DNA of 64,000 nt from Diadophis punctatus similis. Its lineage: Eukaryota; Chordata; Lepidosauria; Squamata; Dipsadidae. The DNA lies in contig JALIGW010000029.1 in NCBI GenBank assembly GCA_023053685.1, positions 2,207,001 to 2,271,000 on the forward strand, given 5' to 3'. Below, piece by piece: positions 10,765 through 25,200 of the stretch (its first letter is position 1; each line of letters opens with the position of its first letter). Made by a program: the position numbers and the translations under genes. Under the pieces are notes generated by a model that saw only the letters and a program-made list of their open reading frames with translations, made no database searches and was not told where the DNA came from.

Positions 10765-13700
10765 GTTAGTGTGATTGACGTGCCTGTTGGGCTCTTTATA
10801 TCACTTCACTGCTATACTTTAGATGCCTTAAGGTCCTCCCTTCGTCGAATTTTGCCATTGAAGTCTTCCTCTAACCAAGGGGGGAACCTGATCGTCTAGA
10901 CTGGAAGCTGGGAAGAGCTGTAGATCTTCAAGCTGCTTTCATTTCATTTTAAAAGTGCCCCCACTATGTCTCTGGGCAGTGCCTTTATGCCTTCCTATCA
11001 GCCACAGATTTCACTGCCCCCTTTCCACATAGGAATATAGTATCTTGGCCATTTTCCCACACAGTTTCATGGAAGACATTTTGCCTGTCATGTCAGATTA
11101 TGTGAAAGTGATGCATTGTGGGTCAGAGAATCCTCATGATTTACCTAAAGTTGCCCCAGGGATTTTTCTGCTAATCTGCTATCAGGAATCTACTGTATAT
11201 ATATAAAAGCCAAATGCCACTCACACATCATCAAAATCTCCAGAACCGTAAAGCCTACAAACTTGAAACTTGGCACGTATGTTCTTCTTGGCTAGGATTC
11301 CTCTAGGATTTTTTGAAATGATCATCAGATCATTAGCTATTTCTTATATTATTATTAACATGTTCTGATGGGTGTCTAAGGAGTTAAACGTTCTACTCCC
11401 CCTCCCCACTTGAAAAGAATTCTGTTCCAATTGCCAGTGGGCATGGCCAGTGCGTGACTCATCCGACCTGCGGGCTGGGAGTTTAGACATTCTACTCCAT
11501 GCTAAGGAGTTAGACATTCTACTCCCCCTCCCCACCTAAAAGGGAGAGAAGGGGATAAGATAGGAGAGGCTTCTGTGGGGCAAGCCTGAGGGAGAGAAGT
11601 GGATAGGAGAGGTTCAATGGGGCCAGCCTGAGGGAGAGAAGGGGGTAAGATAGGAGAGGCTTCTGTGGGGCAAGCCTAAGGGAGAGAAGGGGATAAGATA
11701 GGAGAAGTTTTTGTGGGGCAAGCCTGAGGGAGAGGAGAGGAGAGGCTTCTGTGAGGCAATCCTGAGGGAGAGAAGGGGAGAGGAGAGGTTTCTGTGAGGC
11801 AAGCCTGAGGGAGAGAAGGGGATAGGAGAGGTTCAATGGGGCCAGCCTGAGGGAGAGAAGGGGATAAGATAGGAGAGGCTTCTGTGGGGCAAGCCTAAGG
11901 GAGAGAAGGGGATAAGATAGGAGAAGTTTTTGTGGGGCAAGCCTGAGGGAGAGGAGAGGAGAGGCTTCTGTGAGGCAATCCTGAGGGAGAGAAGGGGAGA
12001 GGAGAGGTTTCTGTGAGGCAAGCCTGAGAGAGAGAAGGGGTTCAAGCTTTAACTATCAATTTGTCAAGTCCGATCACATAGTTTTGTAGCGAAACACGGG
12101 AATCCAGCTACTAGTACTGTATAAAAAGGAAATGGCTTCTTGATAGATAGTGTCTGGGCAGAGTGCAAGCATGAAAAATTGTCCAATGGGAGCTATGGTC
12201 AAGGGAAGATAAGTTCTCCCCTCAGGGCACTGATTAGGATACCTGATAGGGTTGTGGCACAACTCCCACAATACTAGGTTAGAACTCATGGTGGTCTGCC
12301 CTGTTTTCTTGCTTCCTGGTTTCATGGTGATGCTCATGGCATAATGTGACTTGGCAGAATTACTTGGGGAAGATCATAGACACTCAGGAGCTGTTGTTGC
12401 GGCCAGAACAAGTCAGCGCACTCTTTGGGAACATTGAAGACATCTACGAGCTGAACAGGTGAGTAATAACACATAGTCCTTAGAGCTTCCCTGTCATTTC
12501 AATTGTTGCTCACTTTACACAGTTCCCTTATAAAGGTTCGGTCCTCTCTGAAATATATAAAGCATGGCAGGAAAAATGCTATTCCCGTAAAGCTCTGTAC
12601 CACCACTTCAACCCATCCAACTAAGACAGCCTTGGGTGATGCAACAGTTATTGCCTTCAGCTAGTCCTTGCTGTCACTGATTTATGTTTCTCACTTTCCA
12701 CCAGATTTAAAAAAATCAAGGATCTAGGAAGGAAAATGATTTCCCCTTTTGATTGACTAAACAAGGGCACCCTAAACCCACTGTTTGTTCATGACTGGGT
12801 CAAGGACTAGGCTTAGGCTTGTCAACATGTCCAAGTTCTTTTCCTACATATTTGCTGTCCCTTCCCTAATTTTTCTTTGTCCACATAGCTATGAATTTTA
12901 TTATGACCTTTTAAAAATACGTTTTATTCCCAGTATGAATTAAGGCCTTAAATGCCTTGGAATCAGATTACCTGAAAGACTGCCTTCTCCCTTCTGTCCT
13001 TATTATAAGCTTACGTTTTCTTGGGTGATCGGGCTGTTATGATTCTGGATAATAGCAATAGCACTTAGACTTATATACCGGTTCATAGTGCTTTACAGCC
13101 CTCTCTAAGCGGTTTACAGAGTTCAGCATATTGCCCCCAACAATCTGGGTCCTCATTTTACCGACCTCAGAAGGATGGAAGGCTGAGTCAACCTTGAGCC
13201 GGTGAGATTTGAACAGCTGAACTGCTGAACTAGCAGTCACTGAAGTAGTTGCAGTGCTGCTTTTAACCACTGCGCCACCTTGGCTCCTTTGGAGAGTAAT
13301 TGAAGAGTAATATGATAAATCCATGCAAAGAGAGATGATGTCTCCTTTTACTTTGGCTTATTAGAAGTAAAAGCCAAGCTAGATGTTCCACCTACACCCA
13401 CACCCACACCCAGGAATCAGTCAGTTTGGTTTTGTATGTTAGGCTAGTACAGGGGTAGGCAAAGTTGGCTCTTCTATGACTCGTGGATTTCCACTCCCAG
13501 AATTTCTGAGCCAATCATGCTAGCTCAGGAATTCTGGGAGTTGAAGTCCACGAGTCATGGAAGAGCCAACTTTGCCTACCCCTGGGCTAGTACCATGGTA
13601 TGGTTTGCATATAATGTTCAACCTGAAAACATGGCTTGGTATTATGCGTGAACCGCAGCTGGTTCAAACAGCCTTACTATAGTGAAGAAAATGGTTTAGC

Positions 13701-16700
13701 AGCAAACAGCATCTTCCTACCATGATTGGCTAGAAACTCCTAGTGCAGAGAAGTAACAGTCTTCTTTGTGTGAGTAAACTATAAGGAACCGAAGGAGCAA
13801 GGGGCAGACTGAGTCCAATTTGCTACTGGGTGTTCCGTGCCAATCTGTCTTCTCTCCTTTGTTTTATTTTTCTTAAACTTGTAAGTCTCTGGGGGCTTAC
13901 CTCATTACTTTGTATCTATGAGAAACTTACAGAAGTACATTGGAGAAAATACAGTATTCTCAGTTTAGATTCCCAAATGTATTCATGTTAACAGGTATGA
14001 CTATATAGGTGGCTGCTGAGTGAGAACCAGCTGGTTGTTGAGCTATTTATTTATTTATTTATTTTGCTGGATTTCTATGCCGCCCAATCCCTAGGGACTA
14101 GTGTGCCCCCTCTTTCTATATAGCAATAGCAATATCACTTAGACTTATATACCGCTTCATAGTGCTTTACAGCCCTCTCTAAGCGGTTTTACAGAGTTCA
14201 GCATATTGCCCCCAACAATCTGGGTCGTCATTTTACCGACCTCAGAAGGATGGAAGGCTGAGTCAACCTTGAGCCGGTGAGATTTGAACAGCTGAACTGC
14301 AGCTAGCAGTCAGCTGAAGTAGCCTGCAGTGCTGCACTTTAACCACTGCGCCACCTCAGCTCTATATAACATCTGCTTTGTGTTTTTGGTTCCTTTGACA
14401 GTGGTGGACAGGCTTCCCCTGTACAGGTGGGTACTGGGCCCAAACCCATTGCATGGCCTGCTGCTCTGCATTTAATTCTGGAACTGCAGTGTATTAAAGG
14501 TTGTTTTGAAGTTTGTCTCCAGCATGTCCCTGTGTGCTCTGTGGATGTATGTATAAGAGAGGGTGTGTTTTCAGTTTCTATCACATGCTATTTTTTTATC
14601 TTGAATTGACTGATAAATTATTCTTTCTGTTTCAATTTCTATGCAGTGAACTACTGCAAGAACTGGATAGTTGCCACAATGACCCCGTTGCCGTGGCGCA
14701 GTGTTTTGTACACAGGGTAAGCAGATAAAACCGATGCTGCTTTATGCTCATCTCTGATTGTTCATAATTGGGTGCATAATGGGGTGGTTCAGCACACCCT
14801 TCTCTGAGTGAATGCTTTGTCACCCCCTCACTGCGTTGCTTCTATTAAAGCAGAAGTGGATAGTCCACAGGCCCTGAATCAGCCTGAAATAATTGGGAAG
14901 AGATGGCACTATTGGGAAGAGATGGCGTCACAGCTCCATTTCAGGAACAATATTTTTGGCTAAGAAATAGGAAGGGAAGGATAGGGGTGGGAGCACTAAA
15001 TCTTTCAGAAGTGAAACACCACTTTCTCTTTCTTAAGAGGCTTTCTTAAAATCACTAAAAGCCAAGATTTCTGCTCTGCTGGGTGAGAGAATTAGTGGCA
15101 ACCTGGGGGCTGAAAATTTTGCCTAGCTGTGCATGAAAGAGAACAGGGATTAGGAATCCTTGATGCTCTCTGAGCTTGTTTGTTTTCTTGCAAGTGTTTC
15201 ATTACCCAAACCAGGTAACATCATCAGTGCTAGTCCAGGAGTTATCCCCCAAACGTACCCAGTGAGGTTGGTGTTGGTATCTGTGCTGGACATCTGCCAG
15301 AGACATTTGCAGAATGGTTGACATTAGGGAACAGGATGAATTGAACATGTCTTACGGATCTTTCTTCTCTTTCCCCAATAGAGCCAAGACTTCAACATCT
15401 ATACTCAATACTGCAATAACTATCCAAAGTGAGTGTCCTTTGCCATGCAAAAAGGGGACGTGATTTCATGAGAACAGGGACAGCTCGTTCTCCCTATTAA
15501 CGGAATCTTTTTACATATGTTGTAAAATGCTTCTGTGTCATCGCAGTGTATGCTAAGAATAGCATACGTATATAGGACAAAGATATATTGTGCAAGTACC
15601 GGTATATTTAATTCATATTCAGTGACAAGATGTCTCAAATCTTGGAACTAAATTTTCCAGCTTGTTTTGAGGGTCAGCAATGCAGTGTCAACAGGCACCC
15701 AGATTGCTCCTCTAGATAAATTAGAATTAAGTAAGTGCAGCTATTTTAACTTAAGTTCCTGAGATTATGGGCAATTGGATTAGGGAATGCACCCACATCT
15801 TTGGGCAAGATCACATGATGGTAGCCAGAGCCTGACTAAGTGAGGACTGCTGAGTAACTAGTTGTACAGGTAGTCGAGGACTACCTGTCCAGCCCTCATC
15901 CTTCAGCTGATGATTCATTTGGCATTTCTACATAGCCACTCTTTCCCATAAATACTCAGAATCATACTTGGATCATCGCAGAAGTATTTCAGTGCTGAGA
16001 AACCTTGCAAATTGTCCAGCACATATTTTGACTGATCAGTGAGGGAGTGCAAAACTAGGCACTCCATCAACAGCCCAGGCCTCATCCTGGACCTACCATG
16101 CTTGTTTTGTGGTGAAGGGTTAACACAGCCACTCAGTATGGAAACAGCAGCACCATTTCCAGTTGTACTGGAAAGAACAAGGAAATAGCACTCAAGTGTT
16201 GTGACGCAAAGCCAGTTGAGGTAGGAATTCCCCCCAGTGGGAAAATGCTAACCCTGCAGCTCCAGTGGGAATACTGTCTTCGTAGCATTTTCTCTTGAGC
16301 AGCAGCTGAGCTGGAAATTAATTCTGCTCAGTTACAAAAGATTACCCCAAGACTAATAATTAGGTGGCACTGTACATGCACAGGGACTTGTTAATAATTG
16401 TTAGATCTGGCCAGAAGTGGTTCCAGATTCTTTCTGTAAAAACTTTGCAGGAATGGTTGATTTTTGTAAATTTGTAGCAATGTGCAGTTGTTGATCCAAG
16501 AAGGTGCTTTTTTTGTGGGCTTGTGTGGCAGCTGTGTGATCCCAGGCAAATACACATACAAGAGAAGGAGACATTAAGGGGACGACAACAGGACATAATT
16601 CTGCTGCCGCTGGTCATCTTCTGGCTCGTTGTTTTAGAACCTTATTGCAGTCTTTCACTTGCTACTTTGAGCAGATCTGTCGCTGCATCCCTCAGAGAAT

Positions 16701-17148
16701 ACAGTTAATTGTCTTCTTTGATGCCATTCATTGTGTATCGGCTTTAACTTTCCAGCTCTGTGGCAGCTCTGACTGAATGTATGAGGAACAAACAACTGGC
16801 CAAATTCTTTCGGGAGAGGCAGGAACAAATCCGGCACTCCTTGCCCCTTGGCTCCTACCTTCTCAAGCCTGTCCAGCGCATTCTCAAATATCATCTGCTT
16901 CTCCAGGTAACACAGACTTTCACAACAGGTTGCTTACGTTATCTGATTCTGCAGCTTTGGAATCTGTTTTAACTTTTTTTTTAAAAAAAATTGTGAAATG
17001 CAGTCTGCTCATTTTTCCTAAAATAGTAACAACTACCGCTACAGTCCCTTGTTCTAGGAAAGGCCATTTCTCCCTTAAAGAAGTCTTGGTTGGTGTGGTA
17101 CGCACATGGGGATATGTAGAATTAATTTCTACAATATAGAGAGCTGTG

Positions 17149-17204
<56 letters not shown>

Positions 17205-20200
17205 GCCTCTTGATTGGAATTCTGGAACATGCTTTACATGGGACTTGAAAATTGAAAGATGCATTTGATCCAAATTGCACTTGACCAGCTGCTACAGAGA
17301 AAAATGGGTTTAGTCATGTAATAACAATCTTCTGAGGACATTTCTGCCTACCAGTAGCTTTGTGAGCTCAAATCAAGATGTGGTTTTAACCTAAAAAGTT
17401 CTGCACGGGCCTCATTTACAGGATTGACTCTTTCTTCTGGCCTTGTGAGTTCATCTTGAGAAGGACTGCTGAAGCTTCTTATCCCATGCAATTAAAAGCA
17501 CGGCACTCATTTTGTACAGGTTTTCTTTGTATGCTGTTGACATTGTTAATCTGTAATTTCTTTCCCACAATTTTTGCCAATTATCTAATTCTATAAGGTA
17601 AAGGTTCCCCTCTTACATACATGCTAGTCGTTCCCGACTCTAGGGGGCGGTGCTCATCTCCGTTTCTAAGCCGAAGAGCCAGCGCTGTCTGATGACGATT
17701 CCGTGGTTTTTTTTTTTCCAAACCTTTTATTTCTGAGTCTTGGCTGGTCTGTCTAAGTAAGACTTCCAGGGTTAGTATAAATAAAAGAGGGGATAGTGGA
17801 CATCCTTGTCTTGTGCCCTTATTTATGTTAAATTTTTCTGTTGTTTCTCCGTTTACTATCACCTTCGCCGTTTGATTGGAGTATCTATAGATGGCACTTG
17901 CCGCCAGCAAGAATGGCAAAAATGTTCCCAAATATGTCACCAGAGTGCTGGAAATGTAAAAAGGTATTGGGATCCTACTATCATATGTGGTGGACCTGTC
18001 CAACGGCAAAAAAATATTGGTCAAAGATAAAAAGCTGGTTAGAAGAGATGACAGCACAACAAATAGATCTAAAACCAGAACTATTCTTACTAGGTATACT
18101 ACCGGGGAAATACAATAAAAGAATTACATATTTAATGTTACACGTAATAACAGCAGCTAGAATCACATATGCACAAAATTGGAAAAACAAAAGTATACTT
18201 ATAGATGAAAAGGTAATAAAGAAAATATTAGAATGTGCCGAAATGGACAGGCTAACAATGGAGGTTAAGGATAAAGAGGAAACAGAGTATTACTTAACAT
18301 GGGACCTATTGTACAAATGGCTAGATTACAGGTGCAGAGATTAGTAACTTAATAACGAAAGAAGATCAACAAAATATAAATAAATACAGCTATATAAATA
18401 TAGATATATAAGAATATATACTATAGGCCAGTGATGGCGAACCTATGGCACGGGTGCCACAGGTGGCACGCGGAGCCATATCTGCCGGCACACGAGCCAT
18501 TGCCTAGCTCAGCTCCAGTACGCATGTGCACGCCGGCCAGCTGATTTTTGGCTCGCACGGAGACTCTGGGAGGGCGTTTTCAGCTTCCGGAGGGCCTCCG
18601 GGGGGACTGGGGAGGGTGTTTTTGCCCTCCCCAGGCTCCAGGGAAGCCTGGAAGTTGGGAATGGGCCATTTCCGGCCTCCAGAGGGCCTCCGGGGGAGCG
18701 GGAGATGCCGTTTTCGCCCTCCCCAGGCATTGAATTATGGGTGTGGGCACTCGCGCATGTGCGATAGCACGCGCGCATGCACTTTCGGCACCCGAGGGAA
18801 AAAAGGTTCACCATCACTGCTATAGGCAATATTACTATTGGACTGTACGTGACTATAGATTAAAACGTATAGAGTGATAAATGTTTACAGTATTATGGTA
18901 CAACTATGGAAATAATAGTTATAACTATGACGTACAATATTATGTATTTAAAAGAGACTACACTGTAGGATTACGAGAACAATGGTTATAATCAGGGTGA
19001 ATAATACTATGTATACTTAAAAAGGATGTCATACAGTCAGTACACTGCCGTTGCAAAACTGGAAATGTGATGTATAATAAAGGAAAATGTATAATAAAAA
19101 CATTTTTTAAAAAAGCACAGCACTCAGAGGTGCACCTTCTTGGTGGCAGCCTCTATTATGAAATATGCTGCCTCCACCTGTTTGCCTTTTGCAAAGCGGT
19201 CAAGATCATCAGCTAACAAAAGAATTTTTGGTGCTAATGATGGACCTGTAATATTCTTTTTAAGTTGATTTGTAATTATCCTACCCTACCTTATCTTATT
19301 TATATCCTTATAAATCACCCTGAGAAGAGCCAGTGTGATATGGTGATTAAGGCACCAGGCTAGAAATGAAAAACCAAGAGGTCTAGTTCCACCATAGGCG
19401 CAAAGCTGCCTGGGTGACCTTGCGCCAGTCACACACACACACAGCCCTAGGAAGAAAGCAATGATGAATCACTTCTGAAGTCTTGCTAAGAAAACTGTAG
19501 TGACTTGTCCAGGTAGTCATCAGGAGTCAATGCTGACTCAAAGGCACCAAAAGGGAGAGAGAGATTATATAAAGATATGGTCGTAGAAAGAATATATATA
19601 TATATAAAAAAGATTGACTTCTCATTGGAATAAAACTTATGTGAACCTACTTAGAATGGTATGTATTCAAATGTAAGAATTCCTTACCTGTTTTCTAGAC
19701 GTGAAGGCAATCCGGTTGAAACATCAGTTACCCCACTGATCACTGGGGTTGATTTGTTTTCTAGAAAATGAATAAATATCTATTCAAAGTTCTTCACACA
19801 AATCCATAATGCTCCATGCTAACTTTTTGAGTATGCTTTTCTCCTAGGAGATAGCAAAGCACTTTGACAGAGAAGGAGATGGCTACGAGGTGGTGGAAGA
19901 GGCAATTGCCACCATGACTGGTGTAGCTTGGTACATCAATGACATGAAGCGGAAGCATGAACATGCCGTGCGGCTGCAGGTATTTAGAAAGGAGTATCCT
20001 GAGCCTGATCTACTTTCAATCTGAAACATAGATGATAGGTGGTTGTAGTAGTTTCAGTGTAGTAAGGTCAAATATATTCATTCCTTTGAAAATTCAGGCG
20101 ATATTCCCTTACACAGTTCTAAAGAAACTCAAATATTCATGATATGGTGTAACCTTAGAATGATGTAACTTTAGCGAGAAAAAGCAAAGAACAAATGTAT

Positions 20201-22145
20201 CTATAACTGCTGTCAAGAAAATCAGAAGTCATTTCTTTAGAATTTTCCATTTCCTTTTCTTTTCCCCCTATATTTTTTCTCTTATTTACTTTTCTTTATT
20301 CTTCTTTAATTCAAAATACGTACTGATTTTAATTCTGTTGAAAATTTTCTTCAATAAATTGCTATAAGATTCAAGCAACTTATAAAAATACCCAAATATT
20401 TTCTTTGAGTTCCTTCAAATGGCTCTTGATAGACTTGCAAGCTTTTCCAGTCTGCTATCCTCCAGTTGTTTTGGACTTAATTCCTATGACTGTTCTTGCC
20501 TGCACATCTGGAAAGTCACCAAGGTACTGGAGGGCTAAGATATAAAAACATTAATCTTTCCTTTTGCAGGAAATCCAGTCCTTACTTATCAACTGGAAGG
20601 GCCCAGACCTGACAACTTATGGTGAGCTCGTCCTAGAGGGCACATTCCGGGTACATCGTGTCAGGAATGAGAGAACATTCTTCCTTTTTGACAAGATCCT
20701 GTTGATAACTAAGAAACGGGGTGATCACTACATATTCAAGAGTCACATTCCAGTAAGTGGGGCGTCCTTTCTGCTTCTCTTTTGCATTAGAAATAGGTGT
20801 TCGCTTGCTATTTGTTTGTTCTGTTCTTTTAAAATGAGATTGAGAATTTGATAAACTTGGCCATCAAGATGAGATGGTAGAAGCAAGAAGAGATGAAAAG
20901 GTTGATGTTTTCTTTCTGACAGCTGAAGTTGGTGTGAATTTTTTTAAAATTGTTTTTCAACTTTAAGCATCATACTATCATAACACAGATCTGCACCTAT
21001 TCACATCTATTATTTTTGCTCATACAAAACTTACACAATATTTCCACATATTTGCAGTCTTACATCTTCTTCATCCAACCTTATTTCATAGTCCTTTGTC
21101 TTTCCATTCGTACCATTTTGACCATACTTCATATTAGTCCGAGTTAATTTGGTCGTTGAGTTCAATGGTTAATCTGTCCATTTCTGCACATTTGTAAATT
21201 TTGTCCAATAATACATTCTCCGGAGGTATTTGGCTGTTCTTCCAATATTGCGCATATGCAATTCTTGCCACTGTAATAATATGTAGTATCAAATATTGTA
21301 TATTCCTGGGATGTTGCTTTTTTATAATTGAAGTTGGTGTGAATTTATAATGACCTGTAGAGGCCCACAAGACCAACACCGCTGCCTGGAGGTTTTTTAT
21401 TTCCTCCCTCCAATGCTGCCTTTTCCCCCATCTAAAAAGCCAGAAGCGTAAAAAAGAGGCTTTTCAAAACGCATACTGGCTGGAAAGGAACTTCTTATAA
21501 ATTTGTTGTCCTTGAAAAAAAATAAATGATTTTTATTTGTTATTTGTTGCCTATCTCACTGTGAGGCTACTCTAGGTAGTTTACAATAATGAAAAGGAAG
21601 AAATGAAAAGAGTGTAAACAAAAGTAAGATAATAAAACAATAAAATAAACAATGAAAAAGAACACAACGAGAATACAACAATGTAAAAAAGATGGATGGG
21701 TAGACAGCAGAGAACAAGAGGGGGCAGGTGGATCAATCCAGCAGCCACCTTTGGGTACATGTACACACATACACACACACACACACATACACACACACAC
21801 ACACACACGTAAATATACATATACAGTGCAGATACATATACATATATATACAGATATAACACATATATACAGATATACACACATAACACATTTTTTGCTG
21901 ATAATGAAAATAAAGGGAGACTAGTATAGATCTATTTCAAGCTATTTAGCTCTCATCAGCTAGCCATACCCTTAATGGGATTCGAACCTGGGCAGCCTGC
22001 CTGTGAGGCAGTAGCTTTAACCTCCAAGCCACAGGCTCTCCTCCTACATCAGCTTGTACCAGGGAAGGGTTATATGTTTTTTTCCTGTCGAATTATCCTG
22101 GTATACCCAAATGTGGGAGGGAGCATACTGCTTCCTTTTTTATAT

Positions 22146-22220
<75 letters not shown>

Positions 22221-25200
22221 TTATGTATGCATGTGTGTATTTGTATATGTATATGTATATGTATATATATTTCCCTCTAGTCTTATTTCCATTACTGTAG
22301 AGATGGTGAAGGCAAAGTTAAAGATAATAGCTGTTCTAGATGAATATTATTATTAAACTGTTAATTTAATTATTAAACTAGTTAAGTATGTTATTGTTAT
22401 TTCCCCGCCAGCCAAAGATACCCCTCTCCAGCCCTTGTTTGAGTGTCCTTGGCTTATGTATTAACTTCAGTACTATACAAACTGCTTAAATGTAGTGCAG
22501 AGGCTGTTCCCAGCCCTCGTGTAAACTCTCTAAGGGACCTCCCTTTCTTTTTCTGCACTAACAATACCATCCCATTCTAAAGGGACATAACACCCCAAAA
22601 CAGCTTTTTAAAAATATGTACAAAGGAAACCTGGCCATGCACTTTTTTGGCCCAATAAAATGAAGATGGCCTTAGTGTCACTTTTAAGAGTTATTCAGTG
22701 GAGGAGAGCTCCTCTTTCCTCAAGAGATATACTGGGGGTGGTGGTGATAACAGGATGGCCATTAATTGCTGTGGCTGACGTGACCTCTCTTGTCTGGCCT
22801 GCAGTGTTCGTCTTTGATGCTGATTGAGAGCACACGGGACTCACTCTGCTTCACTGTCACCCACTACAAGCATAACAAGCAGCAGTATAACATTCAGGTG
22901 AGATGAAGACCTATTGACATTATTAGCGTGTGGGCGGTGGTTGGTGAAGGCGATGGGTTTGAAGCTCAGGCTTGCAGCAATGCTGGCAGAAGTAAGGGAA
23001 TTGGGGAAACCAGCAGAAAGACTGAGAGAAGTAAGTAGTTATGAGCTTCTGTGGGCAAATGCAGGGATCAGACTGTCTTTGAAGGAAGGAGGTGTAAGGT
23101 AAGCAATAAAACCAGCTTAGGGTTGGGGTGCAGCATCACATGATAAGAGCACATTGAGATAATCAATCCATAGGAATGAAATTTGAATTATTAAATGCAG
23201 GAGAAGGTAGGGTTGGAAATAATGCATGCTTTAAGCAATAACAGCAAAGAATAGGAAGATTCAGAAGGCTGAACTATGGTAGGATCATGTGTGTACAACT
23301 GCCTTTCAAACTCATGGAGTGTACTTTTGTTACCAGGCCAAATCGGGGGACGAGAAGCGGGTTTGGACTCATCACCTCAAGCGCCTGATCTTAGAAAATC
23401 ACCATGCCATAATCCCTCAGAAAGTGAGTGGGTATTGTTTTCCCTATGCCCTAGTGGTCTTGCAGAATAGATGTCAGAAATTTTCTGAAGCACTTTGGCC
23501 ATTCTCTAAAGCATGTTCCCTAGGTATTCTGCACTAGAGCTCCTATTGTCCCTTGTCTACATGGCCCTTGGGATTTATAGTCTGATGGCCTGGAGGACCC
23601 CATGCGTATTCTCAGATTTTATCAGAATTTGTGGGTGGAGGAGGGAAGTAGTGAGTGAGAAGGGTGATACCTAAATTTGACAGACAAACAACATAGCACC
23701 TAGTGAAATCATTGGCCATGCTGGCTGGGGCTGTTGGGAGCTGAAAATGAGCCTTTCCAGTACACCTGGAGACATCTTGGTCATCCTGTATAATTTTTTC
23801 CTGAATCCTTTTAGTGGACATTCACCCTCTTTACAACTCTTTGAAAGCCCAATGATAATTTCTAAACATAAGAATTCTTCTAAAAAGGATGGGGAATATC
23901 TGTGTGGATGTTGGTGCTTATGCTGAGGTTGGCAATTTGTATCCAACTGCATTAAAGGTTAATGCCTGGAGCAGGCGAATTTATTCTTGTGTTTTTTGCA
24001 CACGAAAATTAAGTGGAAATAAATATCTTGTCACGATGTGAATATTGCCAGTTGAGCCTCTCTACTATATTTCTAGGTTTACTGTATTTTCTAATCAAGC
24101 AGACATGTGACATGTATTACTGTGCATGTGTGCATTCCAGGAGTCTCCTCCTTCTTTCTTCTCCTGTGAGCCTCGCCCGAGGCAGACGTGAATTCTTAGC
24201 TGAGAAAATGTAGCTTATTAAGGTTTATATTTTGTTACTTTGTTACTGAAATAAATATTTTGTTAATTAGAATTAAATCTCGGTTTTATTTTCTAAGTAA
24301 GAATTACTTCAAGGAAGCAAGATCTATATCGCCTCTGATAGGAATAAATTCCTATCCCGTCATATCTCCACTCCCCTCTCTCTTCTTTGGGGATGACAAA
24401 GGGGTTGACATATCCTTATTTCAGTATCATAGCTTTGTTTCTTTATTTGTGAACCTCAACCACTAAAGCAATTCTACCTTTTCTTCAGGCCAAAGAAGCC
24501 ATCTTGGAAATGGACTCATTCTGTAAGTTTCCCTTCTTCTTGTCTCAGATGTCTGTTTCCTGTTTCGTTCTTCCTGTCCACTGCATCATTGGTTCAAGCA
24601 GTCAATAAATACGTTATAACACCCCATCTGGAGAGGTTAAGTTCAATATTAAGGGTTAGATTATTTCATCAATTTGGGGGAACTTTACAGGATGGAAAAA
24701 GCAATGATAAACAGAATGTGGATTCATCATCCCTTATAGCTATTCCAAGTTCTGTCTCCTGTAATTTAATATCTTTGTCACTGTCTTGGCTTCTTTGTAC
24801 GATGCAATATTAAGTGGATTAAGAGTAAAATGGTGCTTGTTCTTGTAAATCAGGAGGTCACATGGGCTTCCAGTATTTTTAAGACCCAGACCCAGATAAT
24901 ATTAGATTTCCATTCCCTCATGTGTTCTACATTCTGGTCACACATAAGAGACATAATTGATGTCTTTTCACAAACACGCGTCTACTCTTTTCAGATCCTC
25001 CTCACTTCAAATACAGTCCTGAGCACTTGAAGAAGTCCTTATCATGCCAACAGCCTGAAGACATCCTTAAACAGAATCGGACTGGACGTCGACAATCAGG
25101 TAAATTGTATGGGGGTTCGGGTATGGGGATAAGCAATAACGTTGAGAAGAAATTGTTGCTACTATGTCCAAGGAGTGGACGTTGCAGGCCCTGCTGTTGC

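Larger units (their letters stand above)
17510..19110 (+). mobile_element. L1 insertion with inverted 5' part, 16-bp TSD
   Basis: Flanked by AAAAGCACGGCACTCA (17494-17509) and AAAAGCACAGCACTCA (19111-19126). The right part on the + strand encodes an L1 ORF2 C terminus: [34 protein letters not shown], ending in a stop at 18342-18344. The left part (17712-17880) encodes the RT block [13 protein letters not shown] on the minus strand. The change of strand at about 17880 is the signature of 5' inversion (twin priming). A BovB-like segment (17593-17711) and a hAT MITE (18429-18819) are nested in it. Confidence 0.85.

Noticed and set aside
11531..12045. Regularly spaced repeats resembling a CRISPR array
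   Set aside because: The units are adjacent tandem repeats without unique spacers, in a vertebrate intron; it is a minisatellite.
21950..22045. tRNA gene on the minus strand
   Set aside because: A perfect B box (GGTTCGAATCCC) but no proper acceptor stem or 3' terminus; it fits a SINE head.
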